From contig CM022669.1 in the NCBI GenBank assembly GCA_012295275.1, positions 8,452,489-8,512,488 on the forward strand: DNA of 60,000 nt. The letters run 5' to 3'. Within the stretch, counting starts at the first letter, position 1, and each line of letters begins with the position of its first letter. The position numbers were made by a program, and so were the translations under genes. The stretch is from Chrysomallon squamiferum (Eukaryota; Mollusca; Gastropoda; Neomphalida; Peltospiridae). Shown here piece after piece: positions 35,200 through 47,971 of the stretch. The notes beneath the pieces were generated by a model. The model was not told the DNA's origin, did not search any database, and worked only from the letters and a program-made list of their open reading frames with translations.

Positions 35200-36490
35200 C
35201 TGCACAGTTTATTATTATTATATTCTGGTTATCGCGATAAAAGAGAAAACTGCATCACTTGCAGACATTTTTATCTTTGGAGACGTAGACTTAGCGTTAA
35301 TTCTTAAGTATTGCTCGAGGGCTGTTGGCTAGATGTGACAATTTTCAGACTTGATTAAAATCACTAATATCGTTAGTGTCAGTGTTTGCATCGAGTATCT
35401 CAGCTGTAGGAAGCTGAACAGACGAAAGTAGTGACGTTAATAGAAATAGGTATGCACTGGTTACATCCTTACAATGATCATCATCTCGATGCGATCATTG
35501 AAAGAGTTATCATTATGATGGTAATCGTTAGAATGTTCATCATCATAATGCAATCATTAAGAAATCTGTCATGATGATGATCGTGATGACATTAGTAATC
35601 ACTAGAATGTTGATCATGATGACAAAGATAAAAAAAAAAAAAAAAATTGTTGATGAGAATATAATTTAATAAATAGTTAAAAAAATGAAATATAAATAAT
35701 TAATTTCAAAATATTCAGAGTGCTATGGAAGATGATGTTACCTCTGGGAACTATTCAGATCACTGGACAAAACAGACACAGTTACTGTTACTGGAAATTA
35801 TTAATTATTTAATCTCTTCAAATTTTGGTATTAAAACAGTTAGCCCAGAGCACTGATTTATGTTGTCTTAATCCTACTCAACATAAACTATAACAAATTT
35901 GTTTATCAAAATGTAGTGGTATGTGCTGTTCTGTTTGTGTTGTAGACTTCTTGCTACAAACTATTTCAGCAGCAACCCGAGTACAAAAACTGAGTTTTCC
36001 TTGTTCTTATTCAGCAGGTTTTCCATTTTACAACATCTGGACAGATCAAACAAATACACATCCTAAGATTTGATTTACTGAATGACATATCCCATTAGTT
36101 GTAGGTGGTATTTTAAAAACTATCTTGCGCGATCGGTGAAGCGAAATATTTCAAAGGTCTCTAAAAAAATAGTAATACAGGTTCTATATATAATTTACAA
36201 ATGTTGTCTGGCTACAGAAAAGCTGATTACTTGAAGTTGTGGCCGTAAGAACAAAAATAACTCAACCCTAATTAGCTAGAGAGTTACAGAGAAAATGCTT
36301 GAAGCAGCGCAAGAATATTCTCTTAACTGTTTAATATATACGATGTTTAGGCCTAGCAGAGATACTGAAAAGTTGAAATAAAAATAATTCAATTTTGTTT
36401 TGGGTTGTGTGTTTTGGTTAAAGTTTTTAATTCTAATTAAATGACGATGATGATGAAGATGATGATAATAATAAAAGGTCTTCGTGTGTG

Positions 36491-36529
<39 letters not shown>

Positions 36530-36741
36530 TAAAAGAAAAATAATATTACAAATAGGAATAAAATAAAGTAAAAATATTTTTAAAATTAAAAAGTAATCAA
36601 TGATAAATAGGGGAAAAAAATTATAATTTATAAAACTTTTTTTGAGAAAACACGCTTTTGACTATTACAATTTTCCCACTTAATTATTAATAATAAGGAA
36701 TGTTAATGGACATAAAAATGAAAAATGTATTAATTTTACTG

Positions 36742-36774
<33 letters not shown>

Positions 36775-37225
36775 AAAACAAAAAAGATGCAATATTATAA
36801 AAAAAATAGGAATCCATTGTCATCAACAAATTAATTTAGTAAATTATGTTAGCGTTTATGCTCCGGTGCTCTTCATAAAATGAAGGGAAATAACTGAAAG
36901 ATAAATATTTGACAGGAATGTTAACACGTTTGGATGTAAAAAAATAAAAAAAAAAATAAAAAATAAAACAAAATCAAATTAAATTTAAAAAAATTTAAAA
37001 AAAGAGAAAAATAAACAAATAAAAATAATTTTTAAAAAGGTTAAGAATTAAATAAATAAACAAATGAAAAATAAACAAATAATATTAATAAAATAAAAAT
37101 TAAAGACCCATAAATGTCAATAAACTTCCATTACGGAATAAGAACCGTGAGCTATTTGATAATTTACCGTAGATTTCTTTTTTGGGGGTAAGTTTTGTTT
37201 TTGTATATTTGCTGTCAAAAAAAAA

Positions 37226-37256
<31 letters not shown>

Positions 37257-37375
37257 GGAAAAACAAATTGAAATTAAAGAACAACAGAAAAATGGAAGAC
37301 ATCGAGGGTGTGAAATATTTTATACTTAACGCTTCATTTGTTTTACATTTTACTATTTGTCTTGGCAACTGCGGA
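35200..37375. other. Intergenic DNA
   Basis: Contains degenerate GAT/ATC repeats at 35470-35615, an (AT)n run near 36499-36526, poly(A) at 36742-36772, A-rich sequence at 36940-37110 and poly(A) near 37217-37256. No gene is seen. Confidence 0.5.
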
Positions 37376-37740
37376 CGAGAACTACAAACACGTGATTAAT
37401 ATTTCACATTATTGTGTTATTACAGGCCGAGCACAGAGGATTGCGGGTATTAACGCCGGTCCCTTCACGTACAGCATGAATTAATAAGTCACTCCTCATA
37501 AAGTGCCTTCCATAAATATTTAAAACTCTTACTCTCTAAGTAAATTAGCTGCTATGTCGACTGACGAGCTTCTTGCCGGCGTAGGTTGAAAACTTCAGGC
37601 TCCGCTTTTGGTTTTATACTAAATGTCTCTCTCTCTGTGTGTTGGTACTGCTATTCTGCTGCCGGGTAATTCGGTGTTACTGGTCGAATATTTTAATTAG
37701 AAATCTTCCTGCGCCGTTTTCCTCTTTCAGTGTCCTAGCA
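37375..37740. other. Higher-complexity island, possible regulatory DNA
   Basis: About 360 nt, GC-richer than its surroundings, with several ATTAATA/TAATTAG-like cores and no protein-like frame. It sits between A-rich DNA and an (AT)n array. Confidence 0.3.
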
Positions 37741-37833
37741 AAGTGTGTAATATGTTAGTTTAATTTAATTTAGTTTTTTTAATTCCATAACAAAAGAAAA
37801 TTTGTATTTGTTTCAGATGAACAGATTTTATTT

Positions 37834-37838
<5 letters not shown>

Positions 37839-37871
<33 letters not shown>

Positions 37872-37884
37872 ATAGCCAAACTAA

Positions 37885-37963
<79 letters not shown>

Positions 37964-37965
37964 AT
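37839..37965. repeat. (AT)n, (AAT)n and (AAAT)n microsatellite cluster
   Basis: (AT)n at 37839-37868, AAT units from about 37885 and AAAT units to 37965. Confidence 0.93.
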
Positions 37966-37969
37966 GACC

Positions 37970-39025
37970 AAACATCGGATAAACCAACGACAAATACTAA
38001 ACAAACTGCTTGAATGAAATCTCAGAGCTGATCTAAAAGCCAGCAACCCTTTAGTTATCGGTATCATTGACACTTTGCCGCTTATAAGCTGGAAACAAAA
38101 ACTATTTACAGTTTCTATCTGCATCCACTGGTGAACAAAATTAGCGCTCACCGATTAAACGGAGTGAGTACTCACTGACTTATTCGGATTATCCTCGTAT
38201 TGACATTATATCCGCAGTCAATGTTGGCGCGACGCAAATATTTTATCCACTCAAAAAAAGTCAACATGCCTCGCTAAGGCCTTTTTTTTTTTTAATGGAA
38301 AAAAAGAAAATGAAAAAAAAAAAGCACACAGCCGCAAACGCTTGAAATTGTATCACCAGTGATGTCGTCAAACGAACTTAATTGCTAACTCATGTACCCG
38401 ATTATTGTCAAATTTGACATATCAGATTACAATAATTCAATTAATTACTGATCCCGCGCGCTGGATTAGTCTCTGCAACGTAAATTGAAGAAACCAAAAA
38501 AGAAAAAGTATCATAAATGACATCACGTGACCCGTCCGGGACAATGGCGGAATTTGCGCGCATGATTGCCATGCGATAAAGGGGCTAGGAAACATTATTG
38601 ACTTGGCCATTACAAATATTGCACCGTCAATAATTCAGATCATGAGAAGGTGGCGTTCGATGGTCAATAAACACTTTGTGGTGGGGACCGGCATAAAGAG
38701 ACGGATCTGGAGCTCTCGCGTCTTCCATAACGCTTCTCAAAAAAAAAAGTGGAAGCGGACCACAATTAGGATAACGTCAATGCAAACATGCACTGGCGTT
38801 ATGGCTTAATGTAACAGCGATTACATAAATTTTCACTTGTGATAGCCGGGCCGGGTCGGCTGTGGGGAATAAAGACCGATGTTTAGATGACGATGGTGAT
38901 GAAGATTACCAGACTTTGCTTCAAACAGACGCCAAATTTAGACACCGCGATCAATTCAGCTGATGTCATTAATGGAAATGGAAAAATTGTAATTACAGAT
39001 ATTACCCGTCAATATCAGACCATCA
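37970..39025. other. Long higher-complexity block, possible regulatory DNA
   Basis: About 1 kb with few simple repeats and several GC-rich phrases such as GATCCCGCGCGCTGG near 38452. Homeodomain-type cores occur near the end (GTAATTAC at 38989-38996). The open frame at 38603-38809 has no recognisable domain. Confidence 0.35.
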
Positions 39026-39029
39026 ATTG

Positions 39030-40335
39030 ATTAACAGAAAAAAATAATATATATATTAATAAATGATAATGATAAATTACCTCATAACACCATGTCAGGT
39101 CCATCCATGTGTCTGTCAGTTCGTACTGTTCATTTGACTGTTCATCATAACATAGACAGTGATGTACTGACTTCTTGATGGACTGTTTTTAACACACATA
39201 TACATATACACATACACACACACGCACAACATGTAGTAACATAAACATGAACGTTTATTATTGTTGTTGCATTAAAAGACAAAATATTTTTAGATATATC
39301 AATACTTAATTGTTCATAATAATACGTTAAAAATATCAAAAATAAATAAATAAATAAATAAACGAATTTTGAAAAAGCAGAAGAAATAAAAACAAATAGA
39401 TATTTATATATGAATCAGTCTCTGTAATTGTTTTTATTAAATAATGCATCCAAAACAAATAACATTTTACACGTTTAGAAGAATTTGTTTCGATATCGAA
39501 AATCTGTACACCTTTTTTGTCCATTTCTTCAAACACAAATCAAAGATTTTTCTTTTATGGTATGAGAGACCAATATTAGTTAAATTTATTATCATTATTA
39601 TTCTCATCGAAGCGGAAAAAGGATTTTCATTTCCTATTTTAAAATCTTTGCTTCTTTCTCTTTATTTTTTTGTCGATTCTTTTTTTTTTTTTTTTTCTTC
39701 ATATTCTTTTTATTTTTCTTCTTCTTTTTTTTTTTTTTAACCAGGTTTTTATCAGTTATTATTTTATCCCCATTTTCTTTATTATGTTTACTTCAGTTAT
39801 ATTATCAATTTTTCCAGTAGTGTGCAGTCCTTTTCGAGATCCAAGAGATCGTCAGACTGTGAAAAGATCTTACGAACAAAGTGTCAATTATTTCTAAATA
39901 ATTCATCGAAGACTTGCAATCAGATTAATAAAAACGTGAAAAGAAAGCGACATATTCGTTATTTTCTCCTGTAGATGGGGCGGCTTTCTGACAATGATTC
40001 ACGGGGCTAATGTATATTTATAAAAATAATAATTTATGTGGCTTTATTAGCGCCAGCGTTGACGTTATAAATAACGAAAAGCCAATACTTTTAAAAATGA
40101 ATAAAATTAAATAATGATTTTTTTAAAAAAAAAGTCAACGAAAATAAATTGTACAATAAATGAATAACTAAATAATAACAGTAACAATAAACAATATAAA
40201 TAATCATAATAATAGTAATATTAATATAATAAATTCAGTAAAAGAATATATAAATAAGTAATTAGAAACAAATATATAAAATACTAACAAAAAAAAAAAA
40301 AAAAAAAAAGTAGAATAAATAAAGTATTATAATAA
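39030..40335. other. Intergenic DNA
   Basis: Contains short CA repeats near 39190-39230, pyrimidine-rich sequence at 39650-39745 and A-rich sequence at 40080-40320. The stretch 39940-40080 is more complex. No gene is supported. Confidence 0.45.
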
Positions 40336-40340
40336 TAAAG

Positions 40341-40412
40341 TCAATCAGTAAGTAAGGATCGATCCTCTGATCTGCATCACACCAAGCTAATGCATTTCTT
40401 ACTCAGAGACAT
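40341..40412 (-). mobile_element. tRNA-derived SINE head (fragment)
   Basis: The minus strand reads CTCTGAGTAAGAAATGCATT (A-box-like) and, further on, AGAGGATCGATCC (B-box-like, complement of 40356-40368), spaced as in a tRNA. It lies beside an A-rich tract. The copy is short and diverged. Confidence 0.4.
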
Positions 40413-40414
40413 AA

Positions 40415-40890
40415 AAAGAACAACGTACTTTACTAATAAGTTCTGTTCCACTTCCTAGACTGACCACCTTCGACCAACAACTAATACACGCCTACCACAA
40501 ATCGACATTCATTTTTCAGACTTAATGTCGACTTCTCCGATAAAATGCAAAACATGTAAACAGTCGACAGCGCCATCTGAACAGCTACCCCGGCGGGGAC
40601 GAAACGAGCCACGAAACAAATGACTGAACATTTTTAACAAAATGACCTACTCCTACGGGAGCAAAGCTTAAATTGTTTTTAACTGCCTCCGTTGGGAATC
40701 GGCAAGACTGAATTGTCATGCGTTATTTTGGATTTGCATGCACTTGCCAAGGTGTATTAATCTGAAAGTTATTTAATCGCAGGGTAAGAGAAGATTTGAT
40801 TACGAAAGCCCACCGAGACGGCGTCAAGATTTCCGAGAAGTGATGCCGTCGTTGCTGTAGAAGTTTCAGAACAAAATGAATTAATGGAGA
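40415..40890. other. Higher-complexity island with an octamer motif
   Basis: Mixed sequence free of microsatellites, with ATTTGCAT at 40732-40739 (the POU-domain octamer). No protein-like frame. A distal enhancer is one possibility. Confidence 0.35.
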
Positions 40891-41129
40891 AAAAAAAAAA
40901 AATAAAAATAAAATAAAACAAACAAATTTAAGGATATTTTAAATAATTTATGTTGCTTTAAATAGATCTGTTCCGTTACTTTTATTTTATTTTCGTTTTT
41001 TTTTTTTTTTTTTGTGAATCTAGCAGCATTTTTTACAGCTTACACGTAAAACATTTCCCATTCTAACAAGTGCTCCCTGACTACTAATGAAAAGCAAAGA
41101 AAGCTTTATGTTGTATTTGTCATGACGAA

Positions 41130-41785
41130 TGTACATATCACGGAGATAAATGTTACTGTTATAAATTTACAAAGCCGTCGCTGATTGGAGAACGTGTTCA
41201 AGTGTCCTGGAGTCTTTAGACAAATAATCCTTCCCTTCCTTCCTTCCTTCCTTCGAATACCCATTGATTGATCCGCAGCCGCAGCCGATCAGGTGGATCG
41301 CACACAACAACGTTCAGTGGACAATCAACAAATGAAAATTTCTCATGAATAGAAAGGATCGCGTAATGAAATGTGGCGTGGAGACCAAACTATCATTCTC
41401 CGGTAAATTGGGCTCATTTGCGGTTATTTCTGGTCTTTTGTACGGCCTCCCAGTTGGGATGTTTCGACGATAAACGACCATGTTAATTACAACTGGCTGA
41501 CTGAAACGCTTGAAGCCGCCGGTCGCGACTTATTAGAAGCAGTCTAAGGTGACGTCTGAGTGACAGCGTCTTGAAAGAATGGTCATGTTTGAGGAATCCG
41601 TGGTAGCCCCATCTACAAACACGGACCCTCATAGCGCTGCGGGGAAAATATTAATGAAAAATGGGATTTAGTAGCGGCGCATCAGTACCGCGGTTGTAAG
41701 AGAATACGGGCGTTGAGGGCGATTTGCGAACACGGTTTATGAGATACGGATAATAATACTTTCCAGAAAAGTGATCGTCTGTTTC
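41130..41785. other. Higher-complexity island, possible regulatory DNA
   Basis: About 650 nt with GC-rich phrases, a TTCC array (about 41230-41252), TGCGGTTA at 41419-41426 (a RUNX-type core) and TTAATTA near 41481. No protein-like frame. It is followed by a CT/GT-rich region from 41890. Confidence 0.35.
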
Positions 41786-42189
41786 AATAGAGTTTCTGAA
41801 GATCTAATCACTCAGAAAGAAATGTTTGAATAAAGGAATTCGCTCAAAGTAGTTTATTTGTTTGCGCTATAAAGCAGATTATTTCTGAATGCTGTCTCTC
41901 TCTCTCTCTCTGTGTGTGTTTCTTTCTGAATGTGTGTGTTCGTGTAATGCATACGTGCGTGCTTTTCTGTGTGTGTGTCAAAAGTGTGTCACAGCATATA
42001 ACGTGAAACTAACAGTTCGTTTCATTTTCATTTCCTTCCTTCCTGTCTTTTTTTTTTTTTTTTTTCAGTAATCTAATTATTTTTGATGACTAAGCTTTTA
42101 AATTTGACACTCTGAAAGCCTTTTTTTGAGATTAAAAGAAAGAAGAAAAACATTCCGATGAATCACTTGACAGTTATAATAGGACCATG

Positions 42190-42232
42190 TAGCCACGCGG
42201 GATTTGAACCGCTGACCGCCAAATTGACAAAT
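42190..42232 (-). mobile_element. tRNA-like fragment with intact B box
   Basis: The complement of 42200-42210 is GGTTCAAATCC, a perfect pol III B box, in the context GCGGTTCAAATCCCGC. No A box is found at the expected distance, and the T stem pairs only imperfectly. It is best read as a SINE or tRNA remnant. Confidence 0.4.
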
Positions 42233-42234
42233 AC

Positions 42235-42660
42235 AAATTAAAATTATCAAACAGTGTATTTTTTTTTAACGTGGCTAATTTGATAAACTCATTTCATCAT
42301 CTCCTGTCATTTACGAGAAAACGCTAGAAATATGTATAGATTTTTTTTTTTTTTTTTTTTTTTTCATTATCCTAGTTATTTCATTTTTCAGTTATTTGTT
42401 TTTATATACTCATCCCAGTTAACCACTCTTGTCTTGTAGGCACTCGCTGGTCTGTTTACAAACCACACCGGGGTTCTCTAACCGGTCTGCAGATATGTGA
42501 TGTGTATTTACTTCTCTACAGGAAAGAGCATGTTAAGATTTCTTTCTGTTAACAGATAGACACAAAAGTGACAGCAATGGTTTTTAGGTGGGATTTTTTT
42601 TTCTTCTTCTTCTTTTTATTATTTTTTTTTCTTTTTTTTTGTGGTGAGAGTGTTTTTGGT
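42235..42660. other. Intergenic DNA with T tracts
   Basis: T-rich runs near 42342-42364 and 42594-42640 with a more complex middle. No gene is seen. Confidence 0.45.
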
Positions 42661-42664
42661 TTTA

Positions 42665-42795
<131 letters not shown>

Positions 42796-42889
42796 ACTCA
42801 GATAACGCAAATAATCAAGCTGGACCTCGAATGATCATTCACAGAAAACATAAATGTATTCAGGTGCAGTTTAGCTTTCTCAATGTTAT

Positions 42890-43070
42890 TCATCCATTTA
42901 TTCATCCATCGATCCGTATCTCCTGTCCATCCATCCGTCTAGTCGTCTGTTTATCCATTCATTGATCCTTCTATCCATTCATCCATTTATCCATTCATTG
43001 ACCCTTCTATCCATTCATCCATTTATCCATTCATCCTTTCATCATTCTGTCTATCCACCATTTATCCACA
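42890..43070. repeat. Degenerate CATT/ATCC repeat with a 36-bp higher-order unit
   Basis: Built from CCATTCAT and CCATTTAT. The phrase around CATTGANCCTTCTATCCATT recurs 36 bp apart (about 42959 and 42995). Confidence 0.75.
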
Positions 43071-43079
43071 GGTTTTTCG

Positions 43080-43945
43080 TATCAGTTCATTACAATAATG
43101 AAAACTATAATAGTGTAAAATAGGTACAAGTCTGGATACTTTGTTCATTAGCTTAACGAGAGGAAAGAGAAGGCGAAATCAAACGATAAAAATGTATTCC
43201 ACAGAGATGTGTTTCTTTGGGTTACTGGGTTATTATACCAGTACCAACTGTACAACTAGTACACTCGTGGTTTTTTTTACTGGCTGACTCCCTTTAAGAA
43301 CTGTACCGTAATTAAAAATTTAAAGAATAAAATCTTAAAAACATAACGGTGAATAAAATGAAAAGAAAAAGAGAGAAAGTAAACAATATTCTCTTTCATT
43401 TGAAAAAACACGTGCAGTAAAAATAATAATAGATAAGATAAAATAAGAATTTTAATTTTTTTTTTTTTTTATCTGTCTGTTTATCTGTCTGTCTGTCTGT
43501 CGTTCTCTGACCTTTGCATTTCTCTCTCCTAATAATTCCAGGTTTTATTATCCCCAAAACAAGAGTTTTCAGAGAACTAGTTTACCAAATCCCAAAGTGA
43601 AAATTACGTATGTTGTATAAATGCCATATTGCATTTTCAAAATGAAATTTATCTTTTTTATTTCGAGTGGAATGGAATATCAATTATTTATCACAGTTTA
43701 TGAAATATGCAAACAGCCAGGGGGGAATAATGAGAAGTGGGAAATAAAATAACAAAAACAAATATTTAAAAAAATAACAAAAACAAATATTTAAAAAAAA
43801 AAATAAAAAAAACAAAAAAAAAAAAAAAAAAAAGATTCAGAACGAAATGAGCAATTTATGGGACTGCGCAATATCAAAAATAAATCTTTAAACTGTGGAA
43901 CTGTATTGACAGTTATTTTATATGTTTGATGATAACTAACAGAAT
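43080..43945. other. Intergenic DNA
   Basis: Contains a T tract and TCTG units near 43456-43502 and A-rich repeats at 43740-43835. No gene is seen. Confidence 0.45.
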
Positions 43946-43950
43946 TATCA

Positions 43951-44115
43951 CTACTACTACTACTACTACTATTACTACTACTACTACTACTTCTACTTCT
44001 ACTACTGCTTTTATTATTATTACTACTACTGTTACTATTTCTACTACTACTAATAATGGTACCACTACTAGTACAGCTAATCATCATCATCATCATTATC
44101 ATCATCATCATCAAC
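43951..44115. repeat. Degenerate (CTA)n / (TCA)n repeat
   Basis: CTA units to about 44050 and ATC units at 44080-44114. Threonine- and serine-rich frames on the two strands are translations of the repeat. Confidence 0.88.
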
Positions 44116-44229
44116 ATAGCAATAATTATAAGTTTTACCGTTTAAACGGTAACAGAATTAAAAGGCAGGAACCATTATTCTATCTGAAAAAAAAAAAAAT
44201 AATAATAATAATAAGCCTCCGTATCTTAT

Positions 44230-44642
44230 TATCACACGTGGAATACGACAAGTATATGACAGGACACGAGGAGCTCTCACTTGTGTGTGTACGAGCGAAC
44301 GCTCGCTCCCACGTCTGACGTCTGCGAGAAAAGCCAATTTACTGGCGAGTCGACGTTCAGCTAACGCACTCCTCGCTGTGTCTTGCTGGCTCGCACAGTG
44401 CTGAACAGAGGAGAGATCTGCGGAGAGAGATCGGCAGGCAGAGTTTTTTTTCCCTATCGAGATAGAAAGAAGTCAACACGAGGGAACGTGTTCTCGCGTA
44501 TGAAGTAATTCTGTAAAGCTTGACGGCCTGGCCTGGCCTTTGCGGTCATTTTCGTTGGGACATTGTGGTTAGGGAAGATGCGGTCAAGATAGGTGGGTGG
44601 TGAACAAGAAGAGTATTCTGGTCGGCTTGATAAGAGTGTTCG
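44230..44642 (+). promoter_or_regulatory. Candidate promoter and first untranslated exon of the second gene
   Basis: A sharp rise in GC and loss of simple repeats marks this block. It contains TGACGT-type sequence near 44316-44321, a near-palindrome GAGCGAACGCTCGCTC at about 44292-44307 and an inverted repeat AACACG/CGTGTT at 44475-44492. Possible donors are GTGGGT after AAGATAG near 44592 and GTATGT at 44643. It lies about 7.1 kb upstream of a signal-peptide exon on the same strand, so a promoter with a noncoding first exon is a reasonable inference. No TATA box is seen and no transcript evidence exists here. Confidence 0.4.
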
Positions 44643-44796
44643 GTATGTATTGTATTGTTGTTGTTTTTAGCAGGGAGTAAAACGGACCGGTAGATTAACG
44701 GTAACTTAATTTGGAGGATTATTCGTTAGAAGGTTGTTGTATGTAATACGTAGTAATCGTGATTCAGGTAATAGCATTGTGTAGATTGTTTAAGGG

Positions 44797-45067
44797 CAAG
44801 ATGTTTAGGTTATTGAATGAGAAGATGTTTAGGTTATTTAAAGAGAAGATGTTTAGATTATTGAATGAGAAGATGTTTAGATTACTGAATGAGAAGATGT
44901 TTAGGTTACTGAATGAGAAGATGTTTAGGTTATTGAATGAGAAGATGTTTAGGTTATTTAAAGAGAAGATGTTTAGATTATTTAAAGAGAAGATGTTTAG
45001 ATTATTTTAAAAGAAGATGTTTTAGATTATTTAAAAAGAAGATATTTTAGATTATTTAAACGGAAGA
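44797..45067 (+). repeat. 24-bp minisatellite, about 11 copies
   Basis: The unit is close to AAGATGTTTAGGTTATTGAA followed by TGAG. Two alternating subtypes differ in the second half (TTATTGAATGAG or TTATTTAAAGAG). The last copies lengthen by one or two bases and decay. Because 24 is divisible by three, the array stays open and seems to encode MFRLLNEK repeats from 44801 to 45010. The unit period, flanking composition and single-base slippage at the end argue against a real protein. Confidence 0.9.
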
Positions 45068-45069
45068 TA

Positions 45070-46880
45070 GTTACATAATTATTACTATTTTTTAGATTAT
45101 TTAAATATCTTAAGACTGTTTCAGTTTTAATTATATTTTTTGTCCAACATAAAACTTTTATATAAAGCACAGTCGCTTATGTAACATATTTGTTTAGATT
45201 TCTGATGCAGTACAAAACTGTTTTGATAACTCACTAAGTAAAATAGTTTTAAATTAATAGCAGCTTTTATTTTGTACTTTTAACCTAAAACGTTTGTAAC
45301 ATATCGTGACAGTGGCTTAAGTAATATTTTTTCACATACTACATATAGATTATATTAGGTGTAAGTGTACAAAACTATAAACTTTTATAATTTTATATAA
45401 TAAACTCAACAGAAGTCAGTATTTGATTTATGATGTTAGTGGTTTAGATAATATTATTTGTATTATTCTGATTCCGTATGAACTAATGTGAATTATATAA
45501 AGAACCCTTTATCTGCCTGTCTATCTGTGTCTGTCTATCTGTCTCTGTCTCTCTCTCTCTCACCCCCCATCACGCACATACATGTGTCCAGAAGAAGTAT
45601 GTTGAAGTTATTTTTAATACGGTATTAAATTAATGGCGGGTTAGATAAGATTGCCGTTTAGAAAATATTCTGATTATTTGTACTGTAAACAATGCTAGGA
45701 TGACTGCTAGTGATAACTGTGTGTATAACGGTAACAAGGGACGTTGTATAATTTTACACATTACGGTAACAGTTGCTTAGATAATATTATTACTGTAAAT
45801 GTGTGTTCAACTTGAAGCTTGATTACTTAAATTAATAAGCAGTAAATGTTGTTTAGATAATATTATCAAACGATTTTTTTTAAAAATTTTTGTAAGCCAT
45901 TATGTAATAATAGCTGACATGGGATCTGTAGATAATAACAGACTTTTAATTGTTAGTTATTATGTAATATTATAATGATATAATGAATTAGATTTTGTAG
46001 TTTTACTGTGGTTTTTTTTTTTAAAGTATTTTTGAAGCTGGGAATTATTTTTTTACATTTTATTATTACTATTACTATTATTATTTTTAATGTTTTTAAT
46101 GTAAACTTCTCATCCGTAATTATGATGTCACTAATCTATGTTACATGCACACACAGACGTAATAAATAAACAGTTCTGTTTTCTCTCTCTGACAGACAAA
46201 TACACATACAAAGAGAGAACACACGCAAACACACATTACCAACGTGGGCTACGTAAGAAAGAAAAATAAACTTGACTCTCTGTAGGTTTTCAGTAAAGCA
46301 GACGTTTGACAGCTGATTCCAATTTAGATAAAATTAATTAATTTCTGAAACACGCTTTTTTTAAAAATATAATTATTTAAGTACATGTATTGTTTGTTTT
46401 TACTCGTTTTTTTTTTTCTGTTAGAATAATTACTTTGAAATGTTGTGAGAAAATAATTTCAAAAATTTAAATAAATTATATTAAATATATTAACTAGATA
46501 AAATAATTTTAAAGATACTCAAAACTGTTCAATAATTAAAAAAGAAAAAGACAAAAAGAAAAAACGAAGTAAATAAATAATTAATTTTTGATATTAATTT
46601 CGTACAAACTAAAATAATCTCTAAATTAAACTATGCTTGCCTGACAAAAGTCAACACTTTATCATTAACAGTTGTTAAGTAACCGTATTTGTGTAACGAA
46701 CTTTTGAAATATGAAACTGGCAGTCGTCTAAATATGCTGACGATGTTTTTACAAATTACCAACAGAGGATCTTTTTCAAGCACTTTCACAAAGAAAGAAT
46801 ATCAAATCACAATACCTTTTAACACCTTTCTCCCATTTAAAAAAAAAAAAAGTTCACACAAATACAATACACGTGAAAAA
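45070..46880. other. AT-rich DNA, probably intron of the second gene
   Basis: Few tandem repeats: short TCTG/CT units near 45515-45560 and TTA units near 46060-46085. No exon is recognised. Confidence 0.45.
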
Positions 46881-46884
46881 CCCA

Positions 46885-46975
46885 TTTCAGTCCACACTGG
46901 AGATTTGAACCTACTAACTATCGCTTCTAAGGCAAGAATCTAGCACTGAATTGACTGCAGTTTCTGATACACGAC
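46885..46975 (-). mobile_element. tRNA-derived SINE head
   Basis: The minus strand reads ATTCAGTGCTAGATTCTTGC, corresponding position by position to a tRNA D arm (A box). The complement of 46899-46912 is AGGTTCAAATCTCC, a good B box, about 35-40 nt downstream. The middle corresponds to a degenerate anticodon arm. The open frame crossing it on the + strand is chance. Confidence 0.55.
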
Positions 46976-46979
46976 ACTG

Positions 46980-47970
46980 ACAACTGTAGCTGTGAATGGG
47001 TTCATTAACTTACATCTACACTAAGTAATTACCTCTGACTATTAATGACTATGTCCACGCTTCCAGTGCCTGCCAAATGCACAGGGCGTGAAACGAAAAT
47101 AGATGAGTATTGACCTTATAGGCCGATACATTTCATTTCTTTGTTTCTCCATGACCTAAATTTACTTTTCTTTATTTTCTATTCAGGTATGGTTTCCTGT
47201 CAACCTGTTTCTTTCTTTTCTTTTTTTTTTCTTTTCTTTTTTTTTTTTGATACCTTTGATTACTAATCAATAGGTTAAAAAAAAAATAATAATAATAATA
47301 ATAATAAAATGAATAATAATAAAGAATGTGAAATAGTTTGATGTAAATAGTTTAACATGCTTGTGGAAACGTTGTTAATCAAATGAGAGGAATGAAAGTT
47401 TAATGACTCCTCGGCTCAGACACAAACACTTTGTGCTGTTGTGCGACAAGAAAAGCTCGCTGTACGAATCAGTTCGTGCTTTGTCTGTTGAATGTTAACT
47501 GGAATAACGTAGGATTTGTTCTGTGTTTTAATCAAAGGTTATAGCACCAATCCGACTGAGTATACCACTGGGTAATTTACCATTCCAGCCATACTAACCC
47601 ATAAAATGGTTTGTGAACTACTGCACTGTACAATGCAGTTCATGAGAAGGTCTATATTTAAAAGAATGTTTACTACTAAGAATAGCAGCAGTGTTTATTA
47701 TCATTGTAGTATGTCAAGAACAAACAATACAAAAAACAACACACATTTTCAGCAAAAAATAATTACTTTGTTCTAACCAACTCCGTTCATTGCAGTTCAC
47801 TGCAGTTCATTAAAATAATTTCAGCTGATGTTCATAATCTGTAAAACACATTTCTGACAGAGTTTATTGAAAACAAGAATTTTCCCTTTAAAAGCTGCTC
47901 CATCTTACTCAGTAACATGTTTATACTTCGTGACCTCTCACGCTCATTAATTACTCATAACACACACGTT
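46980..47970. other. Noncoding DNA of moderate complexity
   Basis: Contains pyrimidine tracts at 47205-47250, a short TAA array near 47286-47325 and a more complex patch at 47400-47650. No exon is recognised. Confidence 0.45.
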
Positions 47971-47971
47971 T

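Noticed and set aside
42190-42232. A functional tRNA gene
   Set aside because: Only the B box and part of a T arm are present. There is no A box, anticodon arm or acceptor stem.
44759-45010. Repeat protein with MFRLLNEK units
   Set aside because: A 24-bp DNA unit stays in frame automatically. The array decays into stops and slippage, and there are no splice or start signals.
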